From assembly GCF_001677955.1 (NCBI RefSeq), contig NZ_LELA01000042.1, positions 1-64,000 on the forward strand: 64,000 nt of DNA, written 5' to 3'. This stretch comes from Chryseobacterium sp. BGARF1. GTDB taxonomy: Bacteria; Bacteroidota; Bacteroidia; Flavobacteriales; Weeksellaceae. Position numbers and translations under genes: made by a program. Below, in pieces: positions 45,560 to 53,213 of the stretch. Within the stretch, counting starts at the first letter, position 1. Each line of letters starts with the position of its first letter. The notes under the pieces are model-generated. The model was not told the origin of the DNA, ran no database searches, and saw nothing but the letters and a program-made list of their open reading frames with translations.

Positions 45560-46698
45560 TAAAAGAAATTTACATTACTGATTACAACTGCGTCACACCT
45601 TTAGGTTTTGATATAGAATCAAATTGGAAAGCACTTGTAGAAGGGAAATCCGGTGTAGCTTTGCATCAAGTTAGCGATAATCTTGAAGCTTTTTTTGTTT
45701 CTAAAATTGATTCTAAGAAATTGGAAGAGGAATTTAAGAGATTCTTCGACTCCGCTCAGAATGACAACTTTACGAGACTTGAAAAAATGTTTTTATTGAG
45801 TTTAAAACCTTTAGTTGAAAAACATCCCATTTCAGATGACACCGCTTTTATCTTATCGACTACAAAAGGAAATATCAGTTTATTAAAAAATAAAACAGAT
45901 TTACCGGAAGGCGTTTATTTGTCAAAGCTAGCTCAAAAATTAGCTGATTTTTTTGGATTTAAAACTAAACCGATTGTGGTTTCCAACGCCTGTGTTTCCG
46001 GAGTAATGGCGATTTCTGTAGCGAAAAATATGATTCAAGCAGGAAAATATAAAGATGCTTTTGTAATTGCAGGAGACGAGATTTCTGAGTTTGTGATTTC
46101 AGGATTCAATTCTTTTCAGGCAATCGGAAGCGAACCTTGCAAACCCTACGATAAAAATCGAAACGGAATCAATTTGGGCGAAGCAACTGCTGCAATGTAT
46201 ATTACTTCAACTCCATCAGAAACCAAAAAATTTAGATTTAAAGTTTTAGGAGATTCAGCAATCAATGATGCTAATCACATTTCGGGCCCATCAAGAACTG
46301 GCGACGGATTGTTTGCAAGCATTCAAAATGCAATGAAAGAAGCAAAAGTTTCAGCAGAACAAATCGATTTTATTTCCGCTCACGGAACAGCAACCATTTA
46401 CAACGACGAAATGGAAGCCATCGCTTTCAACCGAATGGAATTACAAAATGTTCCTTTGAATAGTATGAAAGGATATTACGGACATTGTTTAGGAGCTTCA
46501 GGTTTATTGGAAAGTATTATTTCTATGGAATCTGCGTTGAATAACATTTTAATTCCGTCTAAAAACTTCGAAGAAATGGGAGTTTCTCAAGATTTAAATA
46601 TTATTAAAGAAAACCAATCGGCAGAAATCAAATATATTCTGAAAACAGCTTCGGGTTTTGGTGGATGTAATGCAGCAATTGTTTTGGAAAAAGCATAA
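45556..46698 (+). CDS. Beta-ketoacyl-ACP synthase (type II, FabF/ApeO-like)
   Basis: The 380-residue elongating ketosynthase has an intact catalytic triad: Cys146 in VSNACVSGVMA, His276 in SAHGTATIYNDE and His310 in YYGHCLGASG. It would condense malonyl-ACP with the growing polyene. A segment at residues about 61-70 (FFDSAQNDN) is encoded by a dispersed repeat inserted in frame (45738-45767) and replaces a surface region that is poorly conserved in the family. It overlaps the thioesterase gene by 4 bases. A toxin-antitoxin pair follows. Confidence 0.88.
   Translation: MIKEIYITDYNCVTPLGFDIESNWKALVEGKSGVALHQVSDNLEAFFVSKIDSKKLEEEFKRFFDSAQNDNFTRLEKMFLLSLKPLVEKHPISDDTAFILSTTKGNISLLKNKTDLPEGVYLSKLAQKLADFFGFKTKPIVVSNACVSGVMAISVAKNMIQAGKYKDAFVIAGDEISEFVISGFNSFQAIGSEPCKPYDKNRNGINLGEATAAMYITSTPSETKKFRFKVLGDSAINDANHISGPSRTGDGLFASIQNAMKEAKVSAEQIDFISAHGTATIYNDEMEAIAFNRMELQNVPLNSMKGYYGHCLGASGLLESIISMESALNNILIPSKNFEEMGVSQDLNIIKENQSAEIKYILKTASGFGGCNAAIVLEKA
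45738..45767 (+). repeat. In-frame half copy of the GATTCTTC/AATGACA repeat in a ketosynthase
   Basis: GAGATTCTTCGACTCCGCTC then AGAATGACAA matches the right half of the palindromic elements at 50545-50623 and 59979-60057. It lies wholly inside the ketosynthase frame and encodes RFFDSAQND without a shift. Confidence 0.7.
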
Positions 46699-46737
46699 AA
46701 TAATTTTGTAATTTTGATAGAATTAAAGTTTTAGGAA

Positions 46738-46977
46738 ATGGAATCTACTTTAGAAATCAGAAAAAGAATTCACGACTTCATTGATATTGCAGATGAGAGA
46801 ATCTTACGTATTATCAATGGAATTATTGATGCTGAGGAACAAGAAGATAATTATCCTACAATTCCTGATTGGCATTACGACAAATTAAATGAAAGAAGAG
46901 AAAAATACATAACAGGAGAAAGTAAATCTTATACTTGGGAGGAAGTTAAAGAAAAGGCAAAATCTGCTTTAAAATGA
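46738..46977 (+). CDS. Antitoxin-like protein of a ParE/RelE module
   Basis: The 79-residue acidic protein starts with a helical segment (IRKRIHDFIDIADERILRII) and ends in a short motif (YTWEEVKEKAKSAL) like the toxin-binding tails of small Bacteroidota antitoxins. It overlaps the next gene by 4 bases (ATGA), as toxin-antitoxin pairs do. The family of the N-terminal part is uncertain; it may be autoregulatory. The pair sits between a ketosynthase and a half-ketosynthase gene. Confidence 0.75.
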   Translation: MESTLEIRKRIHDFIDIADERILRIINGIIDAEEQEDNYPTIPDWHYDKLNERREKYITGESKSYTWEEVKEKAKSALK

Positions 46978-47258
46978 TTGATGAATTAATCATACAAGAA
47001 GAAGCCAGTCTTGAAATTTTGGAAGCATACATTTATTATGAGAATGCACAAAAAGTTTTGGGAGAAAAATTTATGAAACAGATAAATAATTATTTTCGCA
47101 GAATCCTCAGCAATCCAAAACATTTTCAGCTTAAAAGAAATTATAGAGAAGCTTTTATTAAAAAGTTTCCCTATCTCATAGTTTTTGATATTATTGATAA
47201 CAAAATCATTGTACTATCTGTTTTCAACACCCATCAAAATCTAGAGAAAAAGCCTTAA
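46974..47258 (+). CDS. ParE/RelE-family toxin
   Basis: The 94-residue basic protein fits the ParE/RelE fold: EEASLEILEAYIYYENAQKVLGEKF (helices), then LKRNYREAFIKKFPYLIVFDI and IIVLSVFNTHQNLEKKP (beta sheet with the Arg/Lys and terminal His segment). Members either cleave ribosome-bound mRNA or inhibit gyrase; which applies cannot be read. The antitoxin-first order and 4-base overlap are standard. Its location inside a pigment operon is unusual. Confidence 0.82.
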   Translation: MIDELIIQEEASLEILEAYIYYENAQKVLGEKFMKQINNYFRRILSNPKHFQLKRNYREAFIKKFPYLIVFDIIDNKIIVLSVFNTHQNLEKKP

Positions 47259-47276
47259 ACTTTTTGAAACCTATTA

Positions 47277-47816
47277 ATGAAGAAAACAGACATTTGCACC
47301 ATAGAAAATTCAAAAATCATTCTCAACAACGAAATTATTTTTGAATCCGAAACCGAAAATTTCTCAGACTTTGCGAAAGAAGCTTATAAAAGTTTAGAAC
47401 TAAGTTATCCTAAATTTCATAAGATGGATAACTTAAGCAAACTCACTTTTCTTGCTTCTGAAATGATATTGAAAAACGAAAATCACAGCAAAACAGCATT
47501 GATTTTTGCTAATAAATCATCAAGCTTAGACACTGATTTTAAATATCAGGAAAGCATTAATTCTCAGGAAAATTATTTCCCAAGTCCTGCTGTTTTTGTG
47601 TACACTTTACCGAATATTTGTGTTGGTGAAATCAGCATAAAACATAAAATGCAGACCCAAAATGCTTTTTTCGTTTTGGATGAATTTGATGAAGATTTTT
47701 TAAGCTCATATGCAGAACAGATTTTACAATCAGGAAAAGCTGAAAAAGTCTTGTGTGGCTGGGTAGAACTATATCAGGAAAGTTATAAAGCTTTTGTATA
47801 TTTGCTTACTTTGTAA
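47277..47816 (+). CDS. Stand-alone half-ketosynthase (N-terminal-like)
   Basis: The 179-residue protein resembles the N-terminal half of a ketosynthase. The segment [20 protein letters not shown] aligns with LTPTFFIQSTHNTVSGQIA of the Cys-less partner at 49456-50517, and [11 protein letters not shown] precedes it in the right order. It ends just after the position where the nucleophile Cys would lie and lacks both catalytic His motifs. The frame shows no sign of decay and it begins 18 bases after the toxin gene. It may be a scaffold or chain-length subunit. A pseudogene is less likely, but the name is uncertain. Confidence 0.7.
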   Translation: MKKTDICTIENSKIILNNEIIFESETENFSDFAKEAYKSLELSYPKFHKMDNLSKLTFLASEMILKNENHSKTALIFANKSSSLDTDFKYQESINSQENYFPSPAVFVYTLPNICVGEISIKHKMQTQNAFFVLDEFDEDFLSSYAEQILQSGKAEKVLCGWVELYQESYKAFVYLLTL

Positions 47817-47830
47817 TATAACAATATAAA

Positions 47831-47896
47831 AATGTAACAGTTTACCAATAATTAATTACCCCAAACATCATTGGTACATTGTTAAACTGATACATT
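47831..47896. repeat. ACP-flanking repeat, copy 1
   Basis: AATGTAACAGTTTACCAAT (47831-47849) is the exact complement of a 19-base stretch in copy 2 (48217-48235). The second half at 47870-47896 reads ATTGGTACATTGTTAAACTG then ATACATT, another permutation of the same modules. It lies directly upstream of the first ACP gene. Confidence 0.8.
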
Positions 47897-47922
47897 AGTA
47901 CATTATAAATGAAATTTATTTT

Positions 47923-48180
47923 ATGGAAGATTTAAAATTAGAATTAAAAACAAAAATTATAGAAGTTCTTAACCTTGAAGACGTTGCAATAGAAGAAATC
48001 AAAGATACAGACCCGTTATTCGGTGGCGGTCTTGGATTGGATTCTATCGACGCTTTGGAATTGATTGTACTTCTTGACAAAGACTACGGAATCAAATTAT
48101 CTGACCCTAAAAAAGGAAAAGAAATCTTCCAATCAATCGAAGTGATGGCAAAATTCATCGAAGAAAACAGAACAAAATAA
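47923..48180 (+). CDS. Acyl carrier protein (first)
   Basis: The 85-residue acidic four-helix protein has the phosphopantetheine site GGGLGLDSIDALEL with Ser41. Length and charge match discrete type II ACPs. It is placed between the half-ketosynthase and the FabF-like ketosynthase, so it probably carries the growing polyene chain. Repeats of the same family flank it on both sides, unlike the tightly packed genes nearby, which suggests independent control of its message. Confidence 0.93.
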   Translation: MEDLKLELKTKIIEVLNLEDVAIEEIKDTDPLFGGGLGLDSIDALELIVLLDKDYGIKLSDPKKGKEIFQSIEVMAKFIEENRTK

Positions 48181-48191
48181 ATTAATATACC

Positions 48192-48243
48192 AATGTATCA
48201 ATATAACAGTCTAGCAATTGGTAAACTGTTACATTGATACATT
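48192..48243. repeat. ACP-flanking repeat, copy 2 (19-bp hairpin)
   Basis: AATGTATCAATATAACAGT (48192-48210) pairs with ACTGTTACATTGATACATT (48225-48243) with a single G-T pair, giving a 19-bp stem over a 14-base loop. It lies between the first ACP gene and the following ketosynthase start. It contains the 19-base module shared with copies 1 and 3. Confidence 0.88.
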
Positions 48244-48259
48244 GTTACATTTGCAAAAG

Positions 48260-49459
48260 ATGAGTCAAAAAATTGCCATTACAGGGATGGGCATTATTTC
48301 CTCCATTGGTCACAATGTCGAGGAAAATTTTATTTCGCTGACGACTGGTAAACACGGGATTTCAGACATTGAAATGTTTGAAACACGCCACACTGGAACT
48401 ATTAAAACTGGTGAGATAAAGTTGTCTAATGAAGAATTGATACAGAAACTTCAGCTCGCTGAAGATAACAACGTAACAAGAACTGCTTTGTTAGGAATGG
48501 TTGCTGCAAAAGAAGCTGTAGAAAGTGCCGGAATTTCGGATATTAATCAATATAAAACCGGGCTCATTTCCTCAACCAGCGTTGGCGGAATGGATATCAC
48601 CGAAAAATATTTCTACACTTACGAAGATTTCCCTGAAAAGCAAAAATATATTGACTCTCACGATGCCGGAAATTCATCATTGGCTATTGCAGATTTATTA
48701 GGTTTGAAAGGAATGGTTTCTACAATTAGTACGGCTTGTTCTTCTGCAGCAAATGCAATTATGATGGGCGCAAAGCTCATTAAAAATGGTGTTTTGGATC
48801 GTGTAATTGTCGGCGGAACAGATTCTCTTTCAAAGTTTACTCTGAATGGATTTAATACCTTGATGATTTTGACGGAATCTTACAACACGCCTTTTGATAA
48901 CGATAGAAAAGGTCTAAATTTAGGTGAAGCCGCTGCTTTTATTGTTTTGGAATCTGATGAAATCGTGAAAAAAGAAAACAAAAAAGTTTTAGCCTATCTT
49001 TCAGGATATGGAAACGCTAATGATGCACATCATCAAACTGCTTCTTCAGAAAACGGACAAGGTGCATTTTTAGCAATGGAAAAAGCTTTGAAAGTTTCAG
49101 GTTTAGATAAAGAAAACATTGATTATATTAACGTTCACGGAACGGCAACTCCAAATAATGATTTATCGGAAGGAATTGCGATGATTCGAATTTTTGGCGA
49201 AAATAAAGTCCCGGAATTCAGTTCTACAAAAGCATTTACAGGTCATACTTTGGCTGCAGCTGCAGGAATTGAAGCAGTTTATTCTATTTTGGCAATGCAG
49301 AATAATATCATTTTCCCGAATCTTAATTTTAAAACTAAGATGGAAGAATTTGATTTGACTCCGGTTACTGAACTCAAAGAGAAAAATATCAATCACGTTC
49401 TTTCCAATTCATTTGGATTTGGAGGAAATTGTTCAACCTTAATTTTTTCAAAATCGTGA
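48260..49459 (+). CDS. Beta-ketoacyl-ACP synthase II (FabF-like)
   Basis: The 399-residue ketosynthase starts at ATG 48260 (MSQKIAITGMG); a longer frame from 48218 would run through repeat copy 2 and is rejected. Cys160 in ISTACSSAANA, His293 in NVHGTATPNND and His329 in FTGHTLAAAAG form the full triad. It likely pairs with the next gene product, since the two overlap (TGA/GTGA) as KS and chain-length-factor genes do. Role: repeated malonyl condensations in polyene assembly. Confidence 0.92.
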   Translation: MSQKIAITGMGIISSIGHNVEENFISLTTGKHGISDIEMFETRHTGTIKTGEIKLSNEELIQKLQLAEDNNVTRTALLGMVAAKEAVESAGISDINQYKTGLISSTSVGGMDITEKYFYTYEDFPEKQKYIDSHDAGNSSLAIADLLGLKGMVSTISTACSSAANAIMMGAKLIKNGVLDRVIVGGTDSLSKFTLNGFNTLMILTESYNTPFDNDRKGLNLGEAAAFIVLESDEIVKKENKKVLAYLSGYGNANDAHHQTASSENGQGAFLAMEKALKVSGLDKENIDYINVHGTATPNNDLSEGIAMIRIFGENKVPEFSSTKAFTGHTLAAAAGIEAVYSILAMQNNIIFPNLNFKTKMEEFDLTPVTELKEKNINHVLSNSFGFGGNCSTLIFSKS

Positions 49460-50517
49460 GTGCAGTTTACATCAACAGTGCAGCCTGCATCTCAGTTCAG
49501 GACACTTTAAACGAAAACTTTTTCCAAAATTTACAACCTGAAAACTCAGTTCAGATTTTAAAAGCAATTGAGCCTAATTACAAGGAATTCATTCCGCCTG
49601 CAGCAAGCAGAAGAATGTCTAAAACAGTAAAAATGAGCACCGTTGCGTCTCAATATGCTTTGAAAGAAGCTGGAATAGAAAATCCTACTGCCATAATTGT
49701 TGGTACAGGAATGGGCTGTTCGCAGGATTCTGAAAAGTTTTTAAAAAATGTCCTTGAAAATAATGAAGAGTTTTTAACTCCGACTTTTTTCATTCAATCC
49801 ACTCACAATACGGTTTCCGGACAAATTGCTTTGGGATTACAATGCCACGGCTATAATTTCACGTACGTCAACACTTCATCTTCATTGGAATTTTCAATGC
49901 TGGATGCGAAACTTCAGATTTTAGATGGTGAAGCAGAAGCCATTTTAGTGGGGTCTACAGACGAACAAACAAACAGAACAATGGAATTGTATAAATTAAA
50001 CAATACCATTAAAAAAGAAGAAAATTTTCCCGTTGATTATTTAAACTCGACAACTGACGGTGTTATTTGGGGTGAAGGCGCCAGTTTTTTTGTCTTAGGA
50101 AAAGATAAAACAGAAAATTCTTACGCTCAACTAAAAGATATTCAATTAAGTAATCAATTAGACTTAGAAGAAACTCAACAATTTATTGAAGATTTTTTAG
50201 CTAAAAACAATCTGAAAAATGATGAAATTGATGCTGCTATTTTAGGATTCAGCGGAGATAAAAGTTCTGATACTTATTATACGAAAGCAATGGATTTATT
50301 TTCAAATTCAGCATTGTTGTATTATAAACATTTGAGCGGAGAATTCAATACGGCAAGTGGTTTTTCAACATTTATGGCTTGCCATATTTTGAAAAATCAG
50401 GAAATTCCGGAGGTGATGATGATTAATGATTTAAAGAAAAAAGAAATTAAAAACATTCTTTTATATAATCATTTGGGTGGAAATGACCATAGTTTGGTTT
50501 TGTTGGAGAAAGCTTGA
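49456..50517 (+). CDS. Ketosynthase-like chain-length factor lacking the catalytic Cys
   Basis: The protein has 353 residues from GTG 49456, which overlaps the previous stop; a frame from 49429 is longer but starts inside the upstream gene. It keeps the ketosynthase fold (GTGMGCSQDSEKF, THNTVSGQIALGLQ) but the nucleophile region reads VNTSSSLEFSM, with Ser where Cys is expected, and the HGT motif reads FSGDKSS. One His motif (KHLSGEFNTASG) is retained. This is the pattern of a KS partner (KS-beta/CLF), as in the ApeO-ApeC pair of aryl-polyene synthases. Confidence 0.87.
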   Translation: MSAVYINSAACISVQDTLNENFFQNLQPENSVQILKAIEPNYKEFIPPAASRRMSKTVKMSTVASQYALKEAGIENPTAIIVGTGMGCSQDSEKFLKNVLENNEEFLTPTFFIQSTHNTVSGQIALGLQCHGYNFTYVNTSSSLEFSMLDAKLQILDGEAEAILVGSTDEQTNRTMELYKLNNTIKKEENFPVDYLNSTTDGVIWGEGASFFVLGKDKTENSYAQLKDIQLSNQLDLEETQQFIEDFLAKNNLKNDEIDAAILGFSGDKSSDTYYTKAMDLFSNSALLYYKHLSGEFNTASGFSTFMACHILKNQEIPEVMMINDLKKKEIKNILLYNHLGGNDHSLVLLEKA

Positions 50518-50544
50518 TTTCATTCAGCAAAGTAAAACAGTCTC

Positions 50545-50623
50545 TTTGTCATTCTGACGAAGGAAGAATCTCAACTTTACCATTTAGATTCTTCATTTCG
50601 CTTCGCTACATTGTGAATGACAA
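50545..50623. repeat. Palindromic GTCATTCTGACGAAGG / GATTCTTC element
   Basis: The left arm TTTGTCATTCTGACGAAGG (50545-50563) continues with AAGAATCT. The right arm begins AGATTCTTCATTTCGCTTCG (50586) and ends in GAATGACAAA. The arms are imperfect complements. It occupies most of the gap between the chain-length factor and the deacetylase gene. Confidence 0.85.
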
Positions 50624-50663
50624 AACAGACGGCAACAAGGAGAACCAATAATTAAAAATAAAG

Positions 50664-51392
50664 ATGAAACATTACCCATTTATCCTATTTTATCTTTTCT
50701 GTAACGTTTTTATTTATGCGTTTCAAGGAAGTTTTTGGGTGTATCTGTTTTTGTTTTTAGTGTTTTCAGCGGTTGTAGTTTGGGGTTCTTTTGATATTCG
50801 GTTAGGATATTTTGTCAATAGTTTTACGCATAAAAGAACCAAAATAAAAGAAGTTGCATTAACTTTTGATGATGGACCTACAGAATTTACTCCTAAGTTT
50901 TTAGATATTTTAAAAGAAAATAACGTAAAAGCTACTTTTTTCTGTATCGGAAAACAGATTGAAAAATATCCCGAAACTTTTCAAAGAATTATTGCAGAGG
51001 GCCACACGATTGGAAATCATACGTTTTCGCATTCAAACAATACGGGTTTTTTATCAACTCAAAAAATGATTGAGGAAATTGAGAAATGTGATGAAATGAT
51101 ATTGAAAGTCGGAAATCTAAAAACCGATTTGTACAGACCACCTTTCGGAGTTACCAATCCGAATATTGCAAAAGCAATCCGGAAAACTCAGAAAAAAAGC
51201 ATTGGCTGGAATGTACGTTCTTTGGATACAATCACAGAAAATGAAAAGAAAATCTTTAGAAAAGTCACCAAAAACCTGAAAAAAGGAAGCATTATTCTTC
51301 TTCACGATACTTCGGAAAAAACGTATAATGTTTTGGTAGATTTATTGCTATTTTTGAAGGAAAAAAAATATTCAACTTTTAAGGTTGATTAA
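50664..51392 (+). CDS. Polysaccharide deacetylase family protein (NodB domain)
   Basis: The 242-residue protein has N-terminal hydrophobic helices (ILFYLFCNVFIYAF; VYLFLFLVFSAVVVWGSF) and a NodB domain: TFDDGPTEFTP (catalytic Asp and metal Asp), NHTFSHS (metal His pair), RPPFGVTN and SIILLHDTS. The motifs needed for metal-dependent removal of N-acetyl groups are present. Its substrate is unknown; in this cluster it could modify a sugar-containing pigment anchor or cell-surface glycan. It is flanked by palindromic repeats on both sides. Confidence 0.88.
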   Translation: MKHYPFILFYLFCNVFIYAFQGSFWVYLFLFLVFSAVVVWGSFDIRLGYFVNSFTHKRTKIKEVALTFDDGPTEFTPKFLDILKENNVKATFFCIGKQIEKYPETFQRIIAEGHTIGNHTFSHSNNTGFLSTQKMIEEIEKCDEMILKVGNLKTDLYRPPFGVTNPNIAKAIRKTQKKSIGWNVRSLDTITENEKKIFRKVTKNLKKGSIILLHDTSEKTYNVLVDLLLFLKEKKYSTFKVD

Positions 51393-51398
51393 TAATTT

Positions 51399-51588
51399 TT
51401 TAACCACAAAAGTCACAAAAGTTTTTGGACACATTAGTTTTTTTTAAGTTTAATACTTTGAAAACAGAAATTCACATAAGACGAAAATCAAAGATTTTCA
51501 AAAAACTAATGTGTTCTCTTAATACGTCGAATTGCTAACTTCAAGTAACTTAAGTGTTATAAAAAACTTTTGTGCCTTTTGTGGTTAA
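51399..51588. repeat. Long nested inverted repeat, copy 2 (TTAACCACAAAAG family)
   Basis: The outer arms are 27 bases: TTAACCACAAAAGTCACAAA and so on at 51399-51425, and the complement at 51562-51588 with one mismatch. A second, inner perfect 15-base pair is present: ACACATTAGTTTTTT (51428-51442) with AAAAAACTAATGTGT (51500-51514). The whole is 190 bases, has no gene and ends 17 bases before the LolA start. Confidence 0.9.
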
Positions 51589-51605
51589 ATTTAAACAATA
51601 AAATA

Positions 51606-52232
51606 ATGATTAAAAATATTGCTTTCGGAGCGTTTTTGTTAGCTTCAAGCTTCTTTTTTGCACAAAATACAGCAATGTCCGGAGCGGAAGCAAAAGCGTT
51701 TGTAACTAAAGTTTCATCGGAAACCAAAGAAATAAAAACTTTACAAGCCGATTTTATTCAAACTAAAAAAATGGATTTTTTGGATAAAAGCATTATCACG
51801 TCCGGTAAAATGTCTTTAAAATCGCCAAATACGCTGAGCTGGAAATACACAAAACCTTATCAATACAGCATTATTTTTAAGGAAAATAAAATTTTCATCA
51901 ATGACCAGGGAAAAAAATCTTCGGTAGATGCCAAAAGCAAAACTTTTGAAAAAATCAATAAACTGATTGTCGGCAGCTCAAACGGAAAAATGTTCAGCGA
52001 CCCAGAATTTTCTGTGGAATATTTAAAAAATGGAAATTTCAATATCGCAAAGTTCACTCCTAAATCTGCTCAATTATTGAAATATATCAAACAAATTGAA
52101 CTTCATTTCCCTAAAAATCAAACGACAGTTTCGCAAGTAAATATGACAGAAGCTTCGGGAGATACAACGAATATTGTTTTCAAAAACACAAAAATCAATG
52201 CGCCGATTCCTGCTTCAGAGTTTTCTTTATAG
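51606..52232 (+). CDS. LolA-like outer membrane lipoprotein carrier protein
   Basis: The start at 51606 gives a signal peptide (MIKNIAFGAFLLASSFFFAQ); a longer frame from 51570 lies partly in the repeat. The 208-residue protein has the LolA half-barrel features: TLQADFIQTKKMDFLDKSI, SGKMSLKSPNTLSWKYTKPY and NTKINAPIPASEFSL. LolA carries lipids or lipoproteins across the periplasm. LolA homologues are regular members of aryl-polyene clusters, where they probably carry the pigment lipid. It overlaps the following lipoprotein gene by 35 bases. Confidence 0.88.
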   Translation: MIKNIAFGAFLLASSFFFAQNTAMSGAEAKAFVTKVSSETKEIKTLQADFIQTKKMDFLDKSIITSGKMSLKSPNTLSWKYTKPYQYSIIFKENKIFINDQGKKSSVDAKSKTFEKINKLIVGSSNGKMFSDPEFSVEYLKNGNFNIAKFTPKSAQLLKYIKQIELHFPKNQTTVSQVNMTEASGDTTNIVFKNTKINAPIPASEFSL

Positions 52233-52833
52233 TTTGTTTGTTTTACTGTTTGTTTCCTGTAAAACGTATAAGCTTACAGATGTAAAACCTGTTTCAAATT
52301 CTGAAAAAACAGTTGAAAATCTATACTTTTCTTCCAACGAAGATTATGTGTATAAATGTCAAATGGATATTTATAAAAATCACATCAGTGGAATTTTAAT
52401 TATCAAAAAAATCAAGGAAACAACACATCGTGTTGTATTAACTTCAGATTTTGGAAATAAATTGATTGATTTTGAAGTTTCGGAAAATGATTTTAAACTG
52501 AATTACGTTCTTCCGGATTTAGATAAAAAAATCGTCATTAATTTTTTGAAGAATGATTTTCAGGAACTTTTAAGACAAAGATATCCTGTGAATGAAAGTT
52601 TTGAAAATGAAAATTCTAAGATTTATCTTTCAAAAATTGAGAAGAAAAATTATTATTTATTTTTCAACAAAGAAAATAATCTGCTCAAGCAAATCATTTA
52701 TACAAAGAACAATAAGGAAAAAGTCGATTTCACTTTTGATGCAAAAAAACATATCTTCGCGGATAGTTTAAATCTTCAACATAAAGATTTTAAAATCAAT
52801 ATAAAACTATTTCAAATCACCGAAACTGAATAA
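52198..52833 (+). CDS. Lipoprotein of unknown function in the pigment cluster
   Basis: The start at 52198 gives MRRFLLQSFLYSLFVLLFVSCKT, a lipoprotein signal with Cys at about residue 21; a longer frame begins at 52174. The 211-residue protein is beta-rich with a fold-like pattern of short strands (CQMDIYKNHISGILIIKKI; FTFDAKKHIFADSLNLQHK) reminiscent of a LolA/LolB partner. It overlaps the LolA-like gene by 35 bases. An outer-membrane receptor (LolB-like) role is a plausible inference; I did not recognise a named family. Confidence 0.7.
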   Translation: MRRFLLQSFLYSLFVLLFVSCKTYKLTDVKPVSNSEKTVENLYFSSNEDYVYKCQMDIYKNHISGILIIKKIKETTHRVVLTSDFGNKLIDFEVSENDFKLNYVLPDLDKKIVINFLKNDFQELLRQRYPVNESFENENSKIYLSKIEKKNYYLFFNKENNLLKQIIYTKNNKEKVDFTFDAKKHIFADSLNLQHKDFKINIKLFQITETE

Positions 52834-52836
52834 ATA

Positions 52837-53208
52837 ATGCAGACCATTCTTACAGATTTTTACACTTTAAAGTCCTCTGAAAAAGCAGAAAACGGAAGTT
52901 TTATTGCTCATATTTTCCTGAATAAAAATAATGATATTTTCAAAGGCCATTTCCCAGGAAATCCTGTAACTCCCGGAGTTTGTATGATGCAGATTGTAAA
53001 AGAACTGACTGAAGAATTTACTGGGAAGAAATTATTTCTAAAATCAGCATCCAATGTAAAGTTTATGGCCATCATAAATCCTTTTGAGACACCGGATTTA
53101 ACGCTGCAATTAGATATTAAAGAAAGCGAAGAAGAAATCAAAGTAAAAAACGTGACTTCTTTTGGCGAGACTATTGCATTAAAAATGTCGGTAAACTATA
53201 AAAAATAG
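52837..53208 (+). CDS. 3-hydroxyacyl-ACP dehydratase-like protein (ApeI/FabZ type)
   Basis: The 123-residue hotdog protein has the canonical dehydratase loop FKGHFPGNPVTPGVCMMQIV with the catalytic His. The Glu that follows this loop in FabZ is replaced by Gln (VCMMQ), with a Glu later in VKEL. It would dehydrate 3-hydroxyacyl-ACP in polyene synthesis and is a better classical match than the two hotdog proteins at 35581-36484. It starts 3 bases after the lipoprotein stop. Confidence 0.85.
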   Translation: MQTILTDFYTLKSSEKAENGSFIAHIFLNKNNDIFKGHFPGNPVTPGVCMMQIVKELTEEFTGKKLFLKSASNVKFMAIINPFETPDLTLQLDIKESEEEIKVKNVTSFGETIALKMSVNYKK

Positions 53209-53213
53209 ACCTT

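Noticed and set aside
48218..48259. Upstream start for the FabF-like ketosynthase
   Set aside because: The extra 14 codons lie in the ACP-flanking repeat; the ATG at 48260 gives the canonical ketosynthase N-terminus.
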